The notes beneath the pieces are model-generated. The model ran no database searches and was not told the origin of the DNA. It saw only the letters and a program-made list of their open reading frames with translations. 46,726 bases of DNA from positions 1-46,726 of the forward strand of contig JAIDFQ010000040.1 in assembly GCA_029054245.1 (NCBI GenBank). The letters run 5' to 3'. Position 1 is the stretch's first letter. Each line of letters begins with the position of its first letter. The position numbers and the translations under genes were made by a program. The stretch comes from Lachnospiraceae bacterium. GTDB taxonomy: Bacteria > Bacillota > Clostridia > Lachnospirales > Lachnospiraceae. Positions 1 through 8,228 of the stretch are shown here, piece by piece.

Positions 1-585
1 AGGGACGATAATACGGGCGGACACATCAGACGTACAGCGGCATATGTGGAGTGCATTGCAAAGGAGTTGAAAAGGCATGGAAGATACAGTAATATTCTTA
101 CGGGCAGATATCTGAGCGATATGATGGTTGCAGCGCCGCTTCACGACATCGGGAAAATACATATACCGGATGCTGTCCTGAACAAGCCGGGAAGGCTGAC
201 GGAAGAAGAATTTGAAATAATGAAAACACACACCACGGCAGGGGAGGAACTGCTTACCCACGCAAAGGCAGAGCTTGGGGAATCGGGGTATCTGAATATG
301 GCGGTGGAGATGGCGGCGTATCATCACGAGTGGTGGAATGGAAAAGGCTATCCCTATGGCATCAGCGGGGAAGAAATACCGCTCTGTGCAAGAATTATGG
401 CGGTGGCGGATGTTTTTGACGCACTAACTTCCAAACGATGTTATAAAAACGCCATGCCGCTTGAAAAAGCGTATGCAATCATCAGGGAGGAATCCGGCAC
501 GCACTTTGATCCAACAGTTGTGGATGCGTTTTTTGCTGTAACAGAAGACATGGAGGAACGGGAAGAACTAAATAAAATGATTTAA
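1..585 (+). CDS. HD-GYP domain protein, 3' part only
   Basis: The reading frame is open from the first base of the window, so the gene starts upstream and only the C-terminal 194 residues are seen. They cover most of an HD-GYP domain: LHDIGK near residue 48, HHEWWNGKGYP near residue 108, and the helix AVADVFDALTSKRCYK near residue 132. This family hydrolyses cyclic di-GMP (or related cyclic dinucleotides) at a metal centre, and the visible metal ligands are intact. The missing N-terminus probably holds a REC or other sensor domain, as in the related gene at 40928. Two tandem hairpins follow the stop codon, the second of which looks like an intrinsic terminator, so this is probably the end of its transcription unit. 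Confidence 0.9.
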   Translation, partial: RDDNTGGHIRRTAAYVECIAKELKRHGRYSNILTGRYLSDMMVAAPLHDIGKIHIPDAVLNKPGRLTEEEFEIMKTHTTAGEELLTHAKAELGESGYLNMAVEMAAYHHEWWNGKGYPYGISGEEIPLCARIMAVADVFDALTSKRCYKNAMPLEKAYAIIREESGTHFDPTVVDAFFAVTEDMEEREELNKMI

Positions 586-614
586 TAGGTTTTATTTCAT
601 CAAAGAGCCAGACA

Positions 615-692
615 TCCAATCCATGCTGTGCATAGATTGGACGCAGAGCTGATAAGTGAATAAATAATCACTGTTTATCAGCTCTGTTTTTT
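615..692 (+). terminator. Tandem hairpins, second one an intrinsic terminator
   Basis: A first hairpin (615-641) pairs TCCAATC with GATTGGA around an inner ATGC/GCAT stem. The second (644-685) pairs CAGAGCTGATAA with TTATCAGCTCTG plus an inner GTGA/TCAC stem, and is followed by a T-run to about 692. It probably ends the HD-GYP transcript. Confidence 0.75.
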
Positions 693-797
693 GTTATCGG
701 ACTTTTACACATCAGTTCAAACAGATACTGGACTGTGGGTATAATATCTTCTGTTCATTTTTCAATTAAAGTTTACAAACACACTTGACAATCTCTC

Positions 798-1226
798 TCT
801 GAAGCGGGAGTGGGGTCGGCGCTGGCAAAATGTGGTCTGCCACGAGAAGAGTTCTTTATCACCACCAAGGTGTGGATTTCCAATGCTGGTTATGAGAAGG
901 CGAAGGCATCTATTGCGGAATCGCTAAAAAAGCTTCAGACTCCTTATATTGACCTGCTGCTGATTCACCAGCCGTTCGGGGATTATTATGGGACTTACCG
1001 CGCGATGGAGGAGGCATATAAAGAGGGAAAAGTACGGGCAATCGGCGTATCTAATTTTTATCCTGATAGATTTCTTGATATACATCATTTTTCAGAAATC
1101 AAGCCGGCAGTCAATCAGGTGGAAACACATGTATTCTGCCAGCAAAAGGAGGCAAAGGAGTATCTGAAAAAGAATGGCACACAGATTGAATCATGGGGAC
1201 CGTTTGCAGAAGGAAGAGATATTTGA
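798..1226 (+). pseudogene. Aldo/keto reductase fragment (both ends missing)
   Basis: Translation from about 798 gives a middle portion of an aldo/keto reductase: EAGVGSALAKCGL, then EEFFITTKVWIS, YIDLLLIHQPFGDYYGTYRAMEE, KVRAIGVSNFYPDRF, PAVNQVETHVFCQQ and a last recognisable WGPFAEG. Family members are about 270-330 residues. Here the N-terminal strand with the catalytic Asp/Tyr region is absent, and the frame stops after WGPFAEGRDI, losing the NADPH-binding C-terminal part. A GTG at 810 could start a 138-residue product, but it would lack the catalytic residues, so I call it a remnant. A TATAAT at 740-745 lies upstream, without a convincing -35. Confidence 0.8.
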
Positions 1227-1342
1227 CTGCAACAGCAGCGCTATTTTCTAAAGCCATATTTCTAAGCGCTGACCAATATTGACGAGGAGGGGGAGAATCG
1301 TTAGAATGTTGGTAGATATTTTTAAGCCTGTGGAGGCAGGGT

Positions 1343-2113
1343 ATGCAGGCGTTGTATAATGGAGCAAAAGGTATGGATATCATTGAAAGAGACATTTATG
1401 CTTTGATTTGCAAAAGTGACGGCATAAAGGCAAGGGAAATAGCGAAAAAATTAAAAAAAGAGAAAGGGATCATCAATCATTATCTTTATGCATCCCCCTA
1501 TATGCATGAGCTTTGCTATTGTGATAAGGATTTCAATTGGCATGGATATATCCGTCAGATGAGACCGCATAAGGGTCTGGGAGATTTTTGCGGTTTTTAT
1601 TCCACCGTTGGCGAATTCCTTTGCATGGAGGCAGAGGAATGGTTTGACGCCTTAACATCCGGCTGCAAAGAGATTGGACGTAACCTGAATGACACCAGAG
1701 GACTTTTTCATTCTTTCCGGGATACTGGGGAAACGATGCGGGCGTTATTTGCCGACTTGGATGGAATGGATTACAGGGATTGGGAGATCGCGTTTGAACT
1801 TCGTATCAAAAAATCCCGTTTCATACGGATTTACGCGGATGTACTGGTGATTACGGAAAAGTACGTGTTTTCGCTGGAATTTAAAATGAATGATAAGATA
1901 GAAGAGGAAGAAGTTCTGCAGGCGGCAAAATACAGCGCATATCAGGAAGTGTTATTCGGACCGGCGTATGACGTGATTCCGGTGCTGGTGCTCACCAAGG
2001 CACATGACCTTTACCGCTATGTGCAGCTGAAAGATACCACAGCAGAGATTCCGGTGTGCGCAGGGGATATGCTCTTTAATATTTTTGATGAATACCTGGG
2101 GTTTTTGGGCTGA
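1343..2113 (+). CDS. Winged-helix protein with PD-(D/E)XK-like C-terminal domain, function unknown
   Basis: 256 residues. The N-terminal part (about 11-70) reads like a winged-helix DNA-binding unit: a helix with ALICKSDGIKAREIAKKL, then a recognition-like helix GIINHYLYASP and a wing ending in FNWHGYI. The C-terminal half has the layout of a PD-(D/E)XK nuclease: an acidic residue in RIYADVLVI, a strand YVFSLEFKMND carrying the E-x-K motif, and a following helix with QAAKYSAYQEVL. The family is not one I can name. GTGGAGG about six bases upstream of ATG 1343 supports this start, though ATG 1373 also has a GGAG upstream. It sits alone between reductase debris and a two-component system, 31 bp before the latter. 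Nuclease activity is an inference from motif layout only. Confidence 0.6.
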   Translation: MQALYNGAKGMDIIERDIYALICKSDGIKAREIAKKLKKEKGIINHYLYASPYMHELCYCDKDFNWHGYIRQMRPHKGLGDFCGFYSTVGEFLCMEAEEWFDALTSGCKEIGRNLNDTRGLFHSFRDTGETMRALFADLDGMDYRDWEIAFELRIKKSRFIRIYADVLVITEKYVFSLEFKMNDKIEEEEVLQAAKYSAYQEVLFGPAYDVIPVLVLTKAHDLYRYVQLKDTTAEIPVCAGDMLFNIFDEYLGFLG

Positions 2114-2144
2114 AAATTTTTGAAGCAAATGAAGGGAAGAGAAA

Positions 2145-2858
2145 ATGTATCACATAGTAATATGCGATGATGAAAAAGAGATTTTGAATGACCTATATAA
2201 GAAAATTCAAGATTGTTTCAATAAAAATGCGATACAAGCTGAGTACACATGTATTGATGATGCAAGGAATTTGATGGCGCGTATGCAGCACGAGAGTATA
2301 GATGTACTATTTCTTGATATAGACATGCCGTATCATAACGGGATGGAGGTTGCGGGATATATGAGCAGCCAGGAGCACAAGACAATCCTCATCTTCGTAA
2401 CCAGTCATGATGCATTGGTTTATCAGACTTTCGCGTACAGACCCTTTGGCTTTATCAGGAAAACGCATATAGATGAGGAACTGGATGAACTGGCAGTACG
2501 GATTCGTAAGGAATTGCTGGAAAACCAACAGGAATTGATGATTCAGAAAGGGCAAGAACTCTGCCGGCTGCTTTTTAGTGATCTGATTTATATTGAGGCG
2601 GAAGGAAATTATCTTGTGTTGCAACTGAAAAATGACAAGTTTCGCATAAGGGAAACTATGACCAATATGGAAAGCAGGCTTTGCGGAAAAGGGTTTATCC
2701 GGTGCCATAAGGGTTATTTGGTGAATACCCGTTACATCGAAAAATATAAGAGCGCGGAGATACTGGTAAAACTGAGGGATGAGAGCATGGCAATTCCTGT
2801 AGGCAGAAGCTATGAAAAAGACGTGCGAAAGCAGATTTTTGCAATGCTCCGGGACTAA
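2145..2858 (+). CDS. LytTR-family response regulator (AgrA-like)
   Basis: 237 residues. The N-terminal receiver domain (1-120) has the acidic pair CDDE at 8-9, the phospho-acceptor Asp at about 58 in LFLDIDMP, the Thr/Ser of FVTSHD and the Lys of GFIRKTH. The C-terminal LytTR domain (about 135-235) shows IYIEAEGNYLVL, FIRCHKGYLVNTRYI and IPVGRSYEKDV. These regulators bind paired short direct repeats upstream of targets. It is followed 24 bp later by its presumed kinase and then by an ABC-2 transporter operon, which it probably controls. An RBS of the form GAAGGGAAGAG precedes the ATG. Confidence 0.9.
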   Translation: MYHIVICDDEKEILNDLYKKIQDCFNKNAIQAEYTCIDDARNLMARMQHESIDVLFLDIDMPYHNGMEVAGYMSSQEHKTILIFVTSHDALVYQTFAYRPFGFIRKTHIDEELDELAVRIRKELLENQQELMIQKGQELCRLLFSDLIYIEAEGNYLVLQLKNDKFRIRETMTNMESRLCGKGFIRCHKGYLVNTRYIEKYKSAEILVKLRDESMAIPVGRSYEKDVRKQIFAMLRD

Positions 2859-2882
2859 ATAAGGAGCAGAATTGAGGTTGAT

Positions 2883-3668
2883 ATGTATATTGTTCTTGTA
2901 GCAATCATGATTGTTCAGGGCATCCTGCTGATGAAAGGGGCAAATAAAAGAAGAGCAGATCGCATAAAATATGAGGACCAGGACAGGGCGCTTGCGCGGG
3001 CGGTGGCAGATAATCTGGACCTAAACAAGCGTTTATCGGATATCAAGTATGATTATGACAGGCAGCAGGAGATAGCGGATGAAATCCAAAGGACGCAGCA
3101 GCAAATCGGGTTATTGAAGCATGATATGAAGAATCATACATTGGTTATCTTATCCTACCTTGAGGAGGATAAAACAGAGGAAGCGAAGCGGTATGCAGGC
3201 GAGATCCTGGACAAGCTCAACAGAATGTACACCTATGTCAATATAGGAAATTCCCTGTTAAGCTATATCCTTAACAGCAAGCTTTCGTTGGCAAAAGAGC
3301 AGGGGGTGGAGATCAAGGCGGAAATAGAGAATCTGCCCTTTTCCTATATGGACAGTGTGGATTTTTCATCACTGCTCAATAATATGCTGGACAATGCGGT
3401 CTGCGCGGCACTCCATTCCAGGAGAAAAAAACTTGAAGTGAACATTGCTTCTAAGAAAGGAATCGATGTGATAACGGTCAGGAACAGCATTGATGGATCT
3501 GTCCTTGATAAGAACCCGGAACTGAAATCGTCCAAGGAGGAGCCGGGGCATGGATACGGCATCAAACAGATTAAGACGATTGCGGAAAAATATAATGGGA
3601 ATGTAGATATTTACGAGAATAAAGAAATGTTTATTATAAGCGTTATGCTGTTGTTCGTCCCCATATAA
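2883..3668 (+). CDS. GHKL sensor histidine kinase (AgrC-like) without a multi-span sensor domain
   Basis: 261 residues. One short N-terminal hydrophobic segment (about 2-18) is followed by a coiled-coil linker rich in charged residues. The phospho-acceptor box is LLKHDMKNHTL near residue 80, the N-box is LLNNMLDNAVCAAL near residue 162, and the G-box is HGYGIKQIK near residue 223. AgrC-type kinases usually carry five to seven membrane spans before the H-box. Here that part is missing, so input must come through the single anchor, from the cytoplasm, or from the neighbouring transporter. ATG 2883 is preceded by GAGG at 2874-2877. No agrB or agrD homologue is visible in the window. A weak hairpin follows. 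Confidence 0.85.
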   Translation: MYIVLVAIMIVQGILLMKGANKRRADRIKYEDQDRALARAVADNLDLNKRLSDIKYDYDRQQEIADEIQRTQQQIGLLKHDMKNHTLVILSYLEEDKTEEAKRYAGEILDKLNRMYTYVNIGNSLLSYILNSKLSLAKEQGVEIKAEIENLPFSYMDSVDFSSLLNNMLDNAVCAALHSRRKKLEVNIASKKGIDVITVRNSIDGSVLDKNPELKSSKEEPGHGYGIKQIKTIAEKYNGNVDIYENKEMFIISVMLLFVPI

Positions 3669-3679
3669 AAGTAGTTTAT

Positions 3680-3712
3680 CCCACATTGATTGACGTGTGG
3701 GATTTTATTATA
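3680..3712 (+). terminator. Weak hairpin after the kinase gene
   Basis: CCCACA at 3680-3685 pairs with TGTGGG at 3696-3701 and is followed by ATTTTATTA. It could be a weak or leaky terminator between the two-component genes and the transporter genes. Confidence 0.4.
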
Positions 3713-3764
3713 TAACATTTAGGATGCCTCGCGAAGGCAAAGTAAAGACAGGTGGTGAGATCTG

Positions 3765-4724
3765 CTGATCGTACTTCAAAATGTGTGCAAAATTTTATCA
3801 GGCAGGGAGGTGCTCAAGGACATCTCTTTTCACATTGCTGAAAATGAAAATGTGGGAATTATTGGATTAAACGGCGCAGGGAAGACAACGCTGCTGGATA
3901 CGATTGCCGGAATGGTGAAACCGGATTCCGGTTTTATCAGGTCAGACGGAAAGGAAAGTGTGATTGAAGAGAAAACATCCTTAAGAAGGTTTGCGTATGT
4001 ATCGGGTACAAGGTCCCAGCTGTGGGAGGCACTGAAGCTGAAAGATTCTTTTGACAATTGCATCAGCATGTATCGGCTAAATAGGCGGGATGCCGCTAAA
4101 AGGCTTGCGGAGCTTGCAGAAACATTTGAAATTGGTGCATTTATGGAAAGGACGCCTAAAGGTTTGTCTTTAGGAGAAAGAATGCGGTGTGAACTGGTTT
4201 ATGCATTGCTTACGCAGCCTGGGATCTTGATGCTCGATGAGGTCATGAATGGTCTGGACGTTTCCATGAAATATAGGATTATGCAGTATCTTGAGAGGTA
4301 TAAAAATGAGAGCCATGTCACAATGATCTATACCAGCAACCAGCTTACAGAGGTGGAAAAGCTCTGTGACAGGGTGCTGCTCATAGACCAGGGAAGACTA
4401 ATCTTTGATGGAACGATGGCGCGAATCATAAAGCATTTTTCGCCCCATTACCGGATAGAGATAAGGGGTTTGGACAGGCTCCCTGACTTTGAGGATCTGC
4501 CCATTGAAAAGTACAGTCTGGATGGAGAGGCGCTGACCATTATCTATGATAAACAAAAGATAGGGACAGTACAGATTTTAAGCCATGTTATGGAAAAATG
4601 CAAAATCAGGGATGTAAAGCTTTTTGAACCGAATCTGGAAGACACGATCAAGAAGATTTATAGAGGGCAACAGATTAAAATGTCGATTGCGCGGCGGAAT
4701 GAGAGGGAAAAATGGAAAATATGA
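3765..4724 (+). CDS. ABC-2 type transporter ATP-binding protein with degenerate H-loop
   Basis: About 319 residues from a CTG at 3765. The ATPase has Walker A GLNGAGKTT, a Q-loop region with SQLW, signature LSLGERMR, and Walker B ILMLDE, but then VMNGLD in place of the usual PTxGLD. The H-loop reads YTSNQLTEVE where active subunits have THD, so the switch histidine is Asn. GTG 3783 would be the first conventional start, but it lacks a ribosome binding site and cuts off the first beta strand. An in-frame CTG at 3765 (or 3762) restores the strand LIVLQNV and follows an AGGTGG at 3750-3755. The gene overlaps the next ATPase gene by 13 bp, suggesting a heterodimeric ATPase pair with one weak catalytic site. 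Confidence 0.82.
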   Translation: MIVLQNVCKILSGREVLKDISFHIAENENVGIIGLNGAGKTTLLDTIAGMVKPDSGFIRSDGKESVIEEKTSLRRFAYVSGTRSQLWEALKLKDSFDNCISMYRLNRRDAAKRLAELAETFEIGAFMERTPKGLSLGERMRCELVYALLTQPGILMLDEVMNGLDVSMKYRIMQYLERYKNESHVTMIYTSNQLTEVEKLCDRVLLIDQGRLIFDGTMARIIKHFSPHYRIEIRGLDRLPDFEDLPIEKYSLDGEALTIIYDKQKIGTVQILSHVMEKCKIRDVKLFEPNLEDTIKKIYRGQQIKMSIARRNEREKWKI

Positions 4725-5677
4725 TTGAGGTCCGGGATGTAAAGAAGTATTACAAAATTGCAAAGAGGGATAAAGGGTTTGCCGCAGCGGCAGGAAATCT
4801 TTTTAATAGAAAGTATGAGACGAAAAGGGCGGTCGACGATATCAGTTTTTCCATAAAGAAGGGGGAGATTGTGGGTTTTATCGGTCCGAATGGGGCAGGA
4901 AAATCCACAACGGTTAAAATTCTTTCCGGCATCCTGTACCCGGATGCCGGGGAAGTGAAAATAAATGGATTTGTGCCATATAAACAGAGAAAACAATATG
5001 TAAAAAACATTGGCGTGGTGTTCGGTCAGAAATCACAGCTCAATTGGGATCTGCCTTTGATTGAAAGCTTTGAGCTGATGAAATTCATTTACAAGATACC
5101 CCAGAAAAAATATGAAGAAAATTTAAGCCTTTTTTCCAGGCTCCTTGATATGGAAGACTTCATCAACCAGCCTGTAAGGCAGCTGTCGCTGGGGCAGAGG
5201 ATGCGGGGGGATATCGTTGCATCGCTGCTGCATTCCCCTGAAATCGTGTTTTTGGATGAGCCTACGATCGGTCTGGATGTGGTGGCAAAGGAAAGAATAC
5301 GGGAATTTGTCAGATATATGAATGAGACGGCGCACACCACCATCATTTTCACCACCCACGATATGCAGGATATAGAGAAGGTCTGCGACCGGCTGATTAT
5401 CATAGATAAAGGGAGGAAGGTCTATGACGGAAGCATTGAGGAGATTAAGAACAAATATGCCAATGTAAAGACAATTGAGCTGTTGCTTGAGGACGGCAGG
5501 AAGGAAACCAAAACCTTTGATGTAAGCGTGACACCTATGAACGCTGTTATGGAAGCTCTCTTTTCTGAAAAAAATATCAAGGATATTACCATCTGTGAAT
5601 CAGAGATAGACAGTATCATCCGCGATATTTATGAGGGAAGAGTGATTCTTGATAATCTGGAAGCAGAGGGGAATTAA
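4712..5677 (+). CDS. ABC-2 type transporter ATP-binding protein, canonical partner
   Basis: 321 residues with all ATPase motifs intact: Walker A GPNGAGKSTT near residue 62, Q-loop FGQKSQLNWDLP, signature LSLGQRMRGD, Walker B IVFLDEPTIGLD and H-loop FTTHDMQD. The long loop before Walker A and the NWDLP sequence resemble the COG4586 type of ATPase, which is normally encoded next to two permeases of the COG4587 and COG3694 types, as here. The start overlaps the end of the degenerate ATPase gene, indicating translational coupling. The substrate is unknown. Export of a lipophilic or peptide compound, with drug or bacteriocin resistance, is possible but not shown. Confidence 0.9.
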   Translation: MENMIEVRDVKKYYKIAKRDKGFAAAAGNLFNRKYETKRAVDDISFSIKKGEIVGFIGPNGAGKSTTVKILSGILYPDAGEVKINGFVPYKQRKQYVKNIGVVFGQKSQLNWDLPLIESFELMKFIYKIPQKKYEENLSLFSRLLDMEDFINQPVRQLSLGQRMRGDIVASLLHSPEIVFLDEPTIGLDVVAKERIREFVRYMNETAHTTIIFTTHDMQDIEKVCDRLIIIDKGRKVYDGSIEEIKNKYANVKTIELLLEDGRKETKTFDVSVTPMNAVMEALFSEKNIKDITICESEIDSIIRDIYEGRVILDNLEAEGN

Positions 5678-5680
5678 GGT

Positions 5681-6469
5681 ATGAGGGCTTATGTGGAATT
5701 TGCCATTAAGAAATTTCAGGACAAAATGGCATACAGATTAGATTTTTTTATGGGAATTGTTAATACGGCAATCACCATCTTGGTTTATCTGTGTATCTAT
5801 AAGGCGCTGTATGGAGATGCAGCGGATATTGACGGAATATCTTATTCTATGGTGGCTACCAATTTTGTGATTACCCTGGGATTGTCAAATGCTTTTCACT
5901 ATAATGAGATGTTCCTCCAGGATAAGATCCGTGACGGAAGCATAACCAATGAGTTTTTGAAACCCGTCAGCTTTATCCTGCGGCTCCTTTCTGAGAACAT
6001 TGGTGAGGGCGCATTCAAAATCATCTTTCATTTTATTCCGGCGTTAGGTATCACCATTTTATATACCAGTCTGTGTCCGCCTAAGAGTGTGCTTGGACTG
6101 CCCGTCATGTTTTTAAGTGTGGCGCTGGGGTATCTGATCTTATGGCTGATCAGCTTTATCATCCAGACATGGAGCTTCTGGCTTTTCAGTGTGTGGGGAA
6201 TCATTACAATTAAGAATGTGTTCGTAAGCATTTTGTCGGGAACGCTTTTGCCTTTATGGTTTATGCCGCAGGCGCTTAGAAACATCATTTCCGTAACCCC
6301 TTTTGAATCTATTTATTTTACGCCTGTGAGAATCTATCTCGGGGAGCTGGGGGGAAGGGAGATCCTTTCGGCTTTGGCAGTTCAGGTTATGTGGATCGCC
6401 ATTCTGGGGGTGATTGCGAACGTGTTCTGGAAAAAAGGCGTTAAAAAGCTTGTGGTGCAGGGAGGGTAA
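5681..6469 (+). CDS. ABC-2 family permease (first of pair)
   Basis: 262 residues with about six hydrophobic segments, including MGIVNTAITILVYLCIYKAL, a long block LGYLILWLISFIIQTWSFWLF and a C-terminal span before WKKGVKKLVVQGG. The cytoplasmic start RAYVEFAIKKFQDKMAYRLDF and the motif DGSITNEFLKP match the COG4587-type permease that pairs with the ATPase upstream. The gene begins three bases after that ATPase and is followed after five bases by the second permease, so the four transporter genes form one operon. Confidence 0.85.
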   Translation: MRAYVEFAIKKFQDKMAYRLDFFMGIVNTAITILVYLCIYKALYGDAADIDGISYSMVATNFVITLGLSNAFHYNEMFLQDKIRDGSITNEFLKPVSFILRLLSENIGEGAFKIIFHFIPALGITILYTSLCPPKSVLGLPVMFLSVALGYLILWLISFIIQTWSFWLFSVWGIITIKNVFVSILSGTLLPLWFMPQALRNIISVTPFESIYFTPVRIYLGELGGREILSALAVQVMWIAILGVIANVFWKKGVKKLVVQGG

Positions 6470-6474
6470 AACTG

Positions 6475-7278
6475 ATGGGTGAAGCGAGGATTGCTTTGCA
6501 GTCGTTAAAGATGAGTTTCAGGACGAGGATGCAGTACAGAGTGGATTCGCTGGTGGCGACGCTGGCAGTATTTATCAGGGAATCTGCCAATATTATCGTG
6601 ATTTATCTGGCACTGCTTAAATTTGACAGTATCAACGGCTGGAACGTAAATGAAATGCTGTTTTTATTCAGTATTCTGTTTCTGACATATGCGTTTGTAG
6701 TTTCTTTGTTTGCCGATCTGCGGGATTTTTCGCGGATGATTAGGGAAGGCAGGTTTGACAGGCTTCTTGTAAGACCAAGGGGACTTTTGTTTCAGTTGAT
6801 TTTGAATAATGCAGACCTGATTGCATCGGTGGGACATGGGACTTTAGGGGTGCTTTTGTTTCTCATATCTGCGGGAAAGGTTGGCATACATTGGGATTTT
6901 GCAACAATCCTGTATTATGTATGCGCGATTATCAGCGGCGTATTGATACAGGGAGGAATGTTCATTATTTTTTCATCCTTAAGTTTTTATTTTGTGGAGA
7001 CCAACAGTATTCGGGAGATTTTATATTGGAACATGCGTAAGTTTGCGGGTTATCCAATCAGTATTTATCACAAATTGATACAAGGGCTTATCATTTATGT
7101 GATTCCTTTTGCATTTGTGAACTACTTTCCGGCACAATATCTTTTGCGGAAACCGGATATGGCGAATTACAACGAAATTTATATTTATATTGCACCGCTT
7201 GTGGGAATCATAGTGTACCTTGCGGCGTATGTTTTCTGGCGGGTGAGCGTAAAGAGATATTATAGTACAGGAAATTAA
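6475..7278 (+). CDS. ABC-2 family permease (second of pair)
   Basis: 267 residues, about six membrane spans. The N-terminal MSFRTRMQYRVDSLVA and the loop REGRFDRLLVRPRG are typical of COG3694-type permeases, which are related to and dimerise with COG4587 proteins. The hydrophobic blocks at about 70-85, 110-130, 140-170, 195-215 and 235-255 fit the ABC-2 fold. It is the last gene of the operon and is followed by a strong terminator array. Confidence 0.85.
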   Translation: MGEARIALQSLKMSFRTRMQYRVDSLVATLAVFIRESANIIVIYLALLKFDSINGWNVNEMLFLFSILFLTYAFVVSLFADLRDFSRMIREGRFDRLLVRPRGLLFQLILNNADLIASVGHGTLGVLLFLISAGKVGIHWDFATILYYVCAIISGVLIQGGMFIIFSSLSFYFVETNSIREILYWNMRKFAGYPISIYHKLIQGLIIYVIPFAFVNYFPAQYLLRKPDMANYNEIYIYIAPLVGIIVYLAAYVFWRVSVKRYYSTGN

Positions 7279-7318
7279 AATCAGAGACAAAGATTTGTAA
7301 TTGTCTCAAACATATGAC

Positions 7319-7404
7319 GGTTCAACCTGCAAGGGCAGTGCGGCAGGGGAACCAATCGAGCAGGAGGCTGATCAATCAATGATCAGCCTCCTGCTCGATT
7401 TTCT
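7319..7404 (+). terminator. Two stacked hairpins, the second a 20-bp perfect terminator stem
   Basis: Hairpin one pairs GGTTC (7319-7323) and CCTGC with GCAGG and GAACC (7349-7353). Hairpin two is a perfect 20-bp inverted repeat (7354-7373 with 7381-7400, seven-base loop) ending in TTTTCT. The long symmetric stem could stop transcription from either side. Confidence 0.75.
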
Positions 7405-7569
7405 AAGGAAGCTTACACGATATAGAATACCATATCATCTATGATAGATGCATAAAACAGCTTTCTCATATTATCTTCATATAGAATTCATAAGCATGTG
7501 TTACAATAAGTGTATCGTATTTGAGAATAAGCGCTTATCAGACGAATACGCCTAAATGAGGAGGAAAGA

Positions 7570-8226
7570 ATGCAGATTCTATTTTTAGAAGATGAACCCA
7601 CCATACGGGAGGTTCTGACGGAGTATATGAAAATGCAAAATTATGATGTGACCTGTGCCGGAGATGGCGAAGAAGCGCTGGGGTTTTTAAAGACCAGCCA
7701 TTTTGACATGGCAGTGTTGGACATCATGGTGCCCAAGGTGAACGGACTTGATGTGCTTGGCTACATCAAAGAGCACAAGCCGGAGATGGCAACGATTATG
7801 TTGACGGCGCTGGGGGATGAAAAGACCCAGGTGCAGGCATTTAATCTCTATGCGGATGATTATGTCATCAAGCCCGTGTCCCCTATTATTCTGTTAAAAA
7901 GAATGGAGACTATCCTGCGGCGGGTGAAAAGGACGGAGCTGAGGGAAGAAAAGGGGCTGGTGCTTCAGGAAGAGTCCTATCAGGCTTTTTATGACGGTAC
8001 CCCGCTGGAGCTGACTTTGAGCGAATTTTTGCTGCTGCAGGTGCTTTATAGGGAACCGAAGCGCGCATTTACCAGAGAACAGCTGATTTTGCGTATATTC
8101 AATGAAGATTATGTGGGGAATGACAGGATCATCGATGCTCATGTGAAAAATCTGCGGAAAAAGCTTCCCGGAAATTATATCAAAACAGTAATCGGAGTCG
8201 GTTACCAGTTTCAGGAAGGAGATTGA
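7570..8226 (+). CDS. OmpR-family response regulator
   Basis: 218 residues. The receiver domain has the acidic pair LEDE at 7-8, phospho-acceptor Asp51 in VLDIMVP, MLTALGD and Lys in YVIKPVSP. The C-terminal winged helix (about 125-216) shows LTLSEFLLLQVLYREP, FTREQLI, IIDAHVKNLRKKL and TVIGVGYQF. It is followed directly by its histidine kinase and then by a two-gene ABC transporter, the usual arrangement for peptide-antibiotic sensing modules. Upstream there is a TTACAAT-like -10 near 7500 and a GTTACA motif that is the reverse complement of the TGTAAC found twice before the transporter genes. Confidence 0.92.
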   Translation: MQILFLEDEPTIREVLTEYMKMQNYDVTCAGDGEEALGFLKTSHFDMAVLDIMVPKVNGLDVLGYIKEHKPEMATIMLTALGDEKTQVQAFNLYADDYVIKPVSPIILLKRMETILRRVKRTELREEKGLVLQEESYQAFYDGTPLELTLSEFLLLQVLYREPKRAFTREQLILRIFNEDYVGNDRIIDAHVKNLRKKLPGNYIKTVIGVGYQFQEGD

Positions 8227-8228
8227 AG

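Noticed and set aside
1307-1360. 17-codon frame MLVDIFKPVEAG and following, overlapping the start of the 1343 gene
   Set aside because: No ribosome binding site and no support beyond an open frame.
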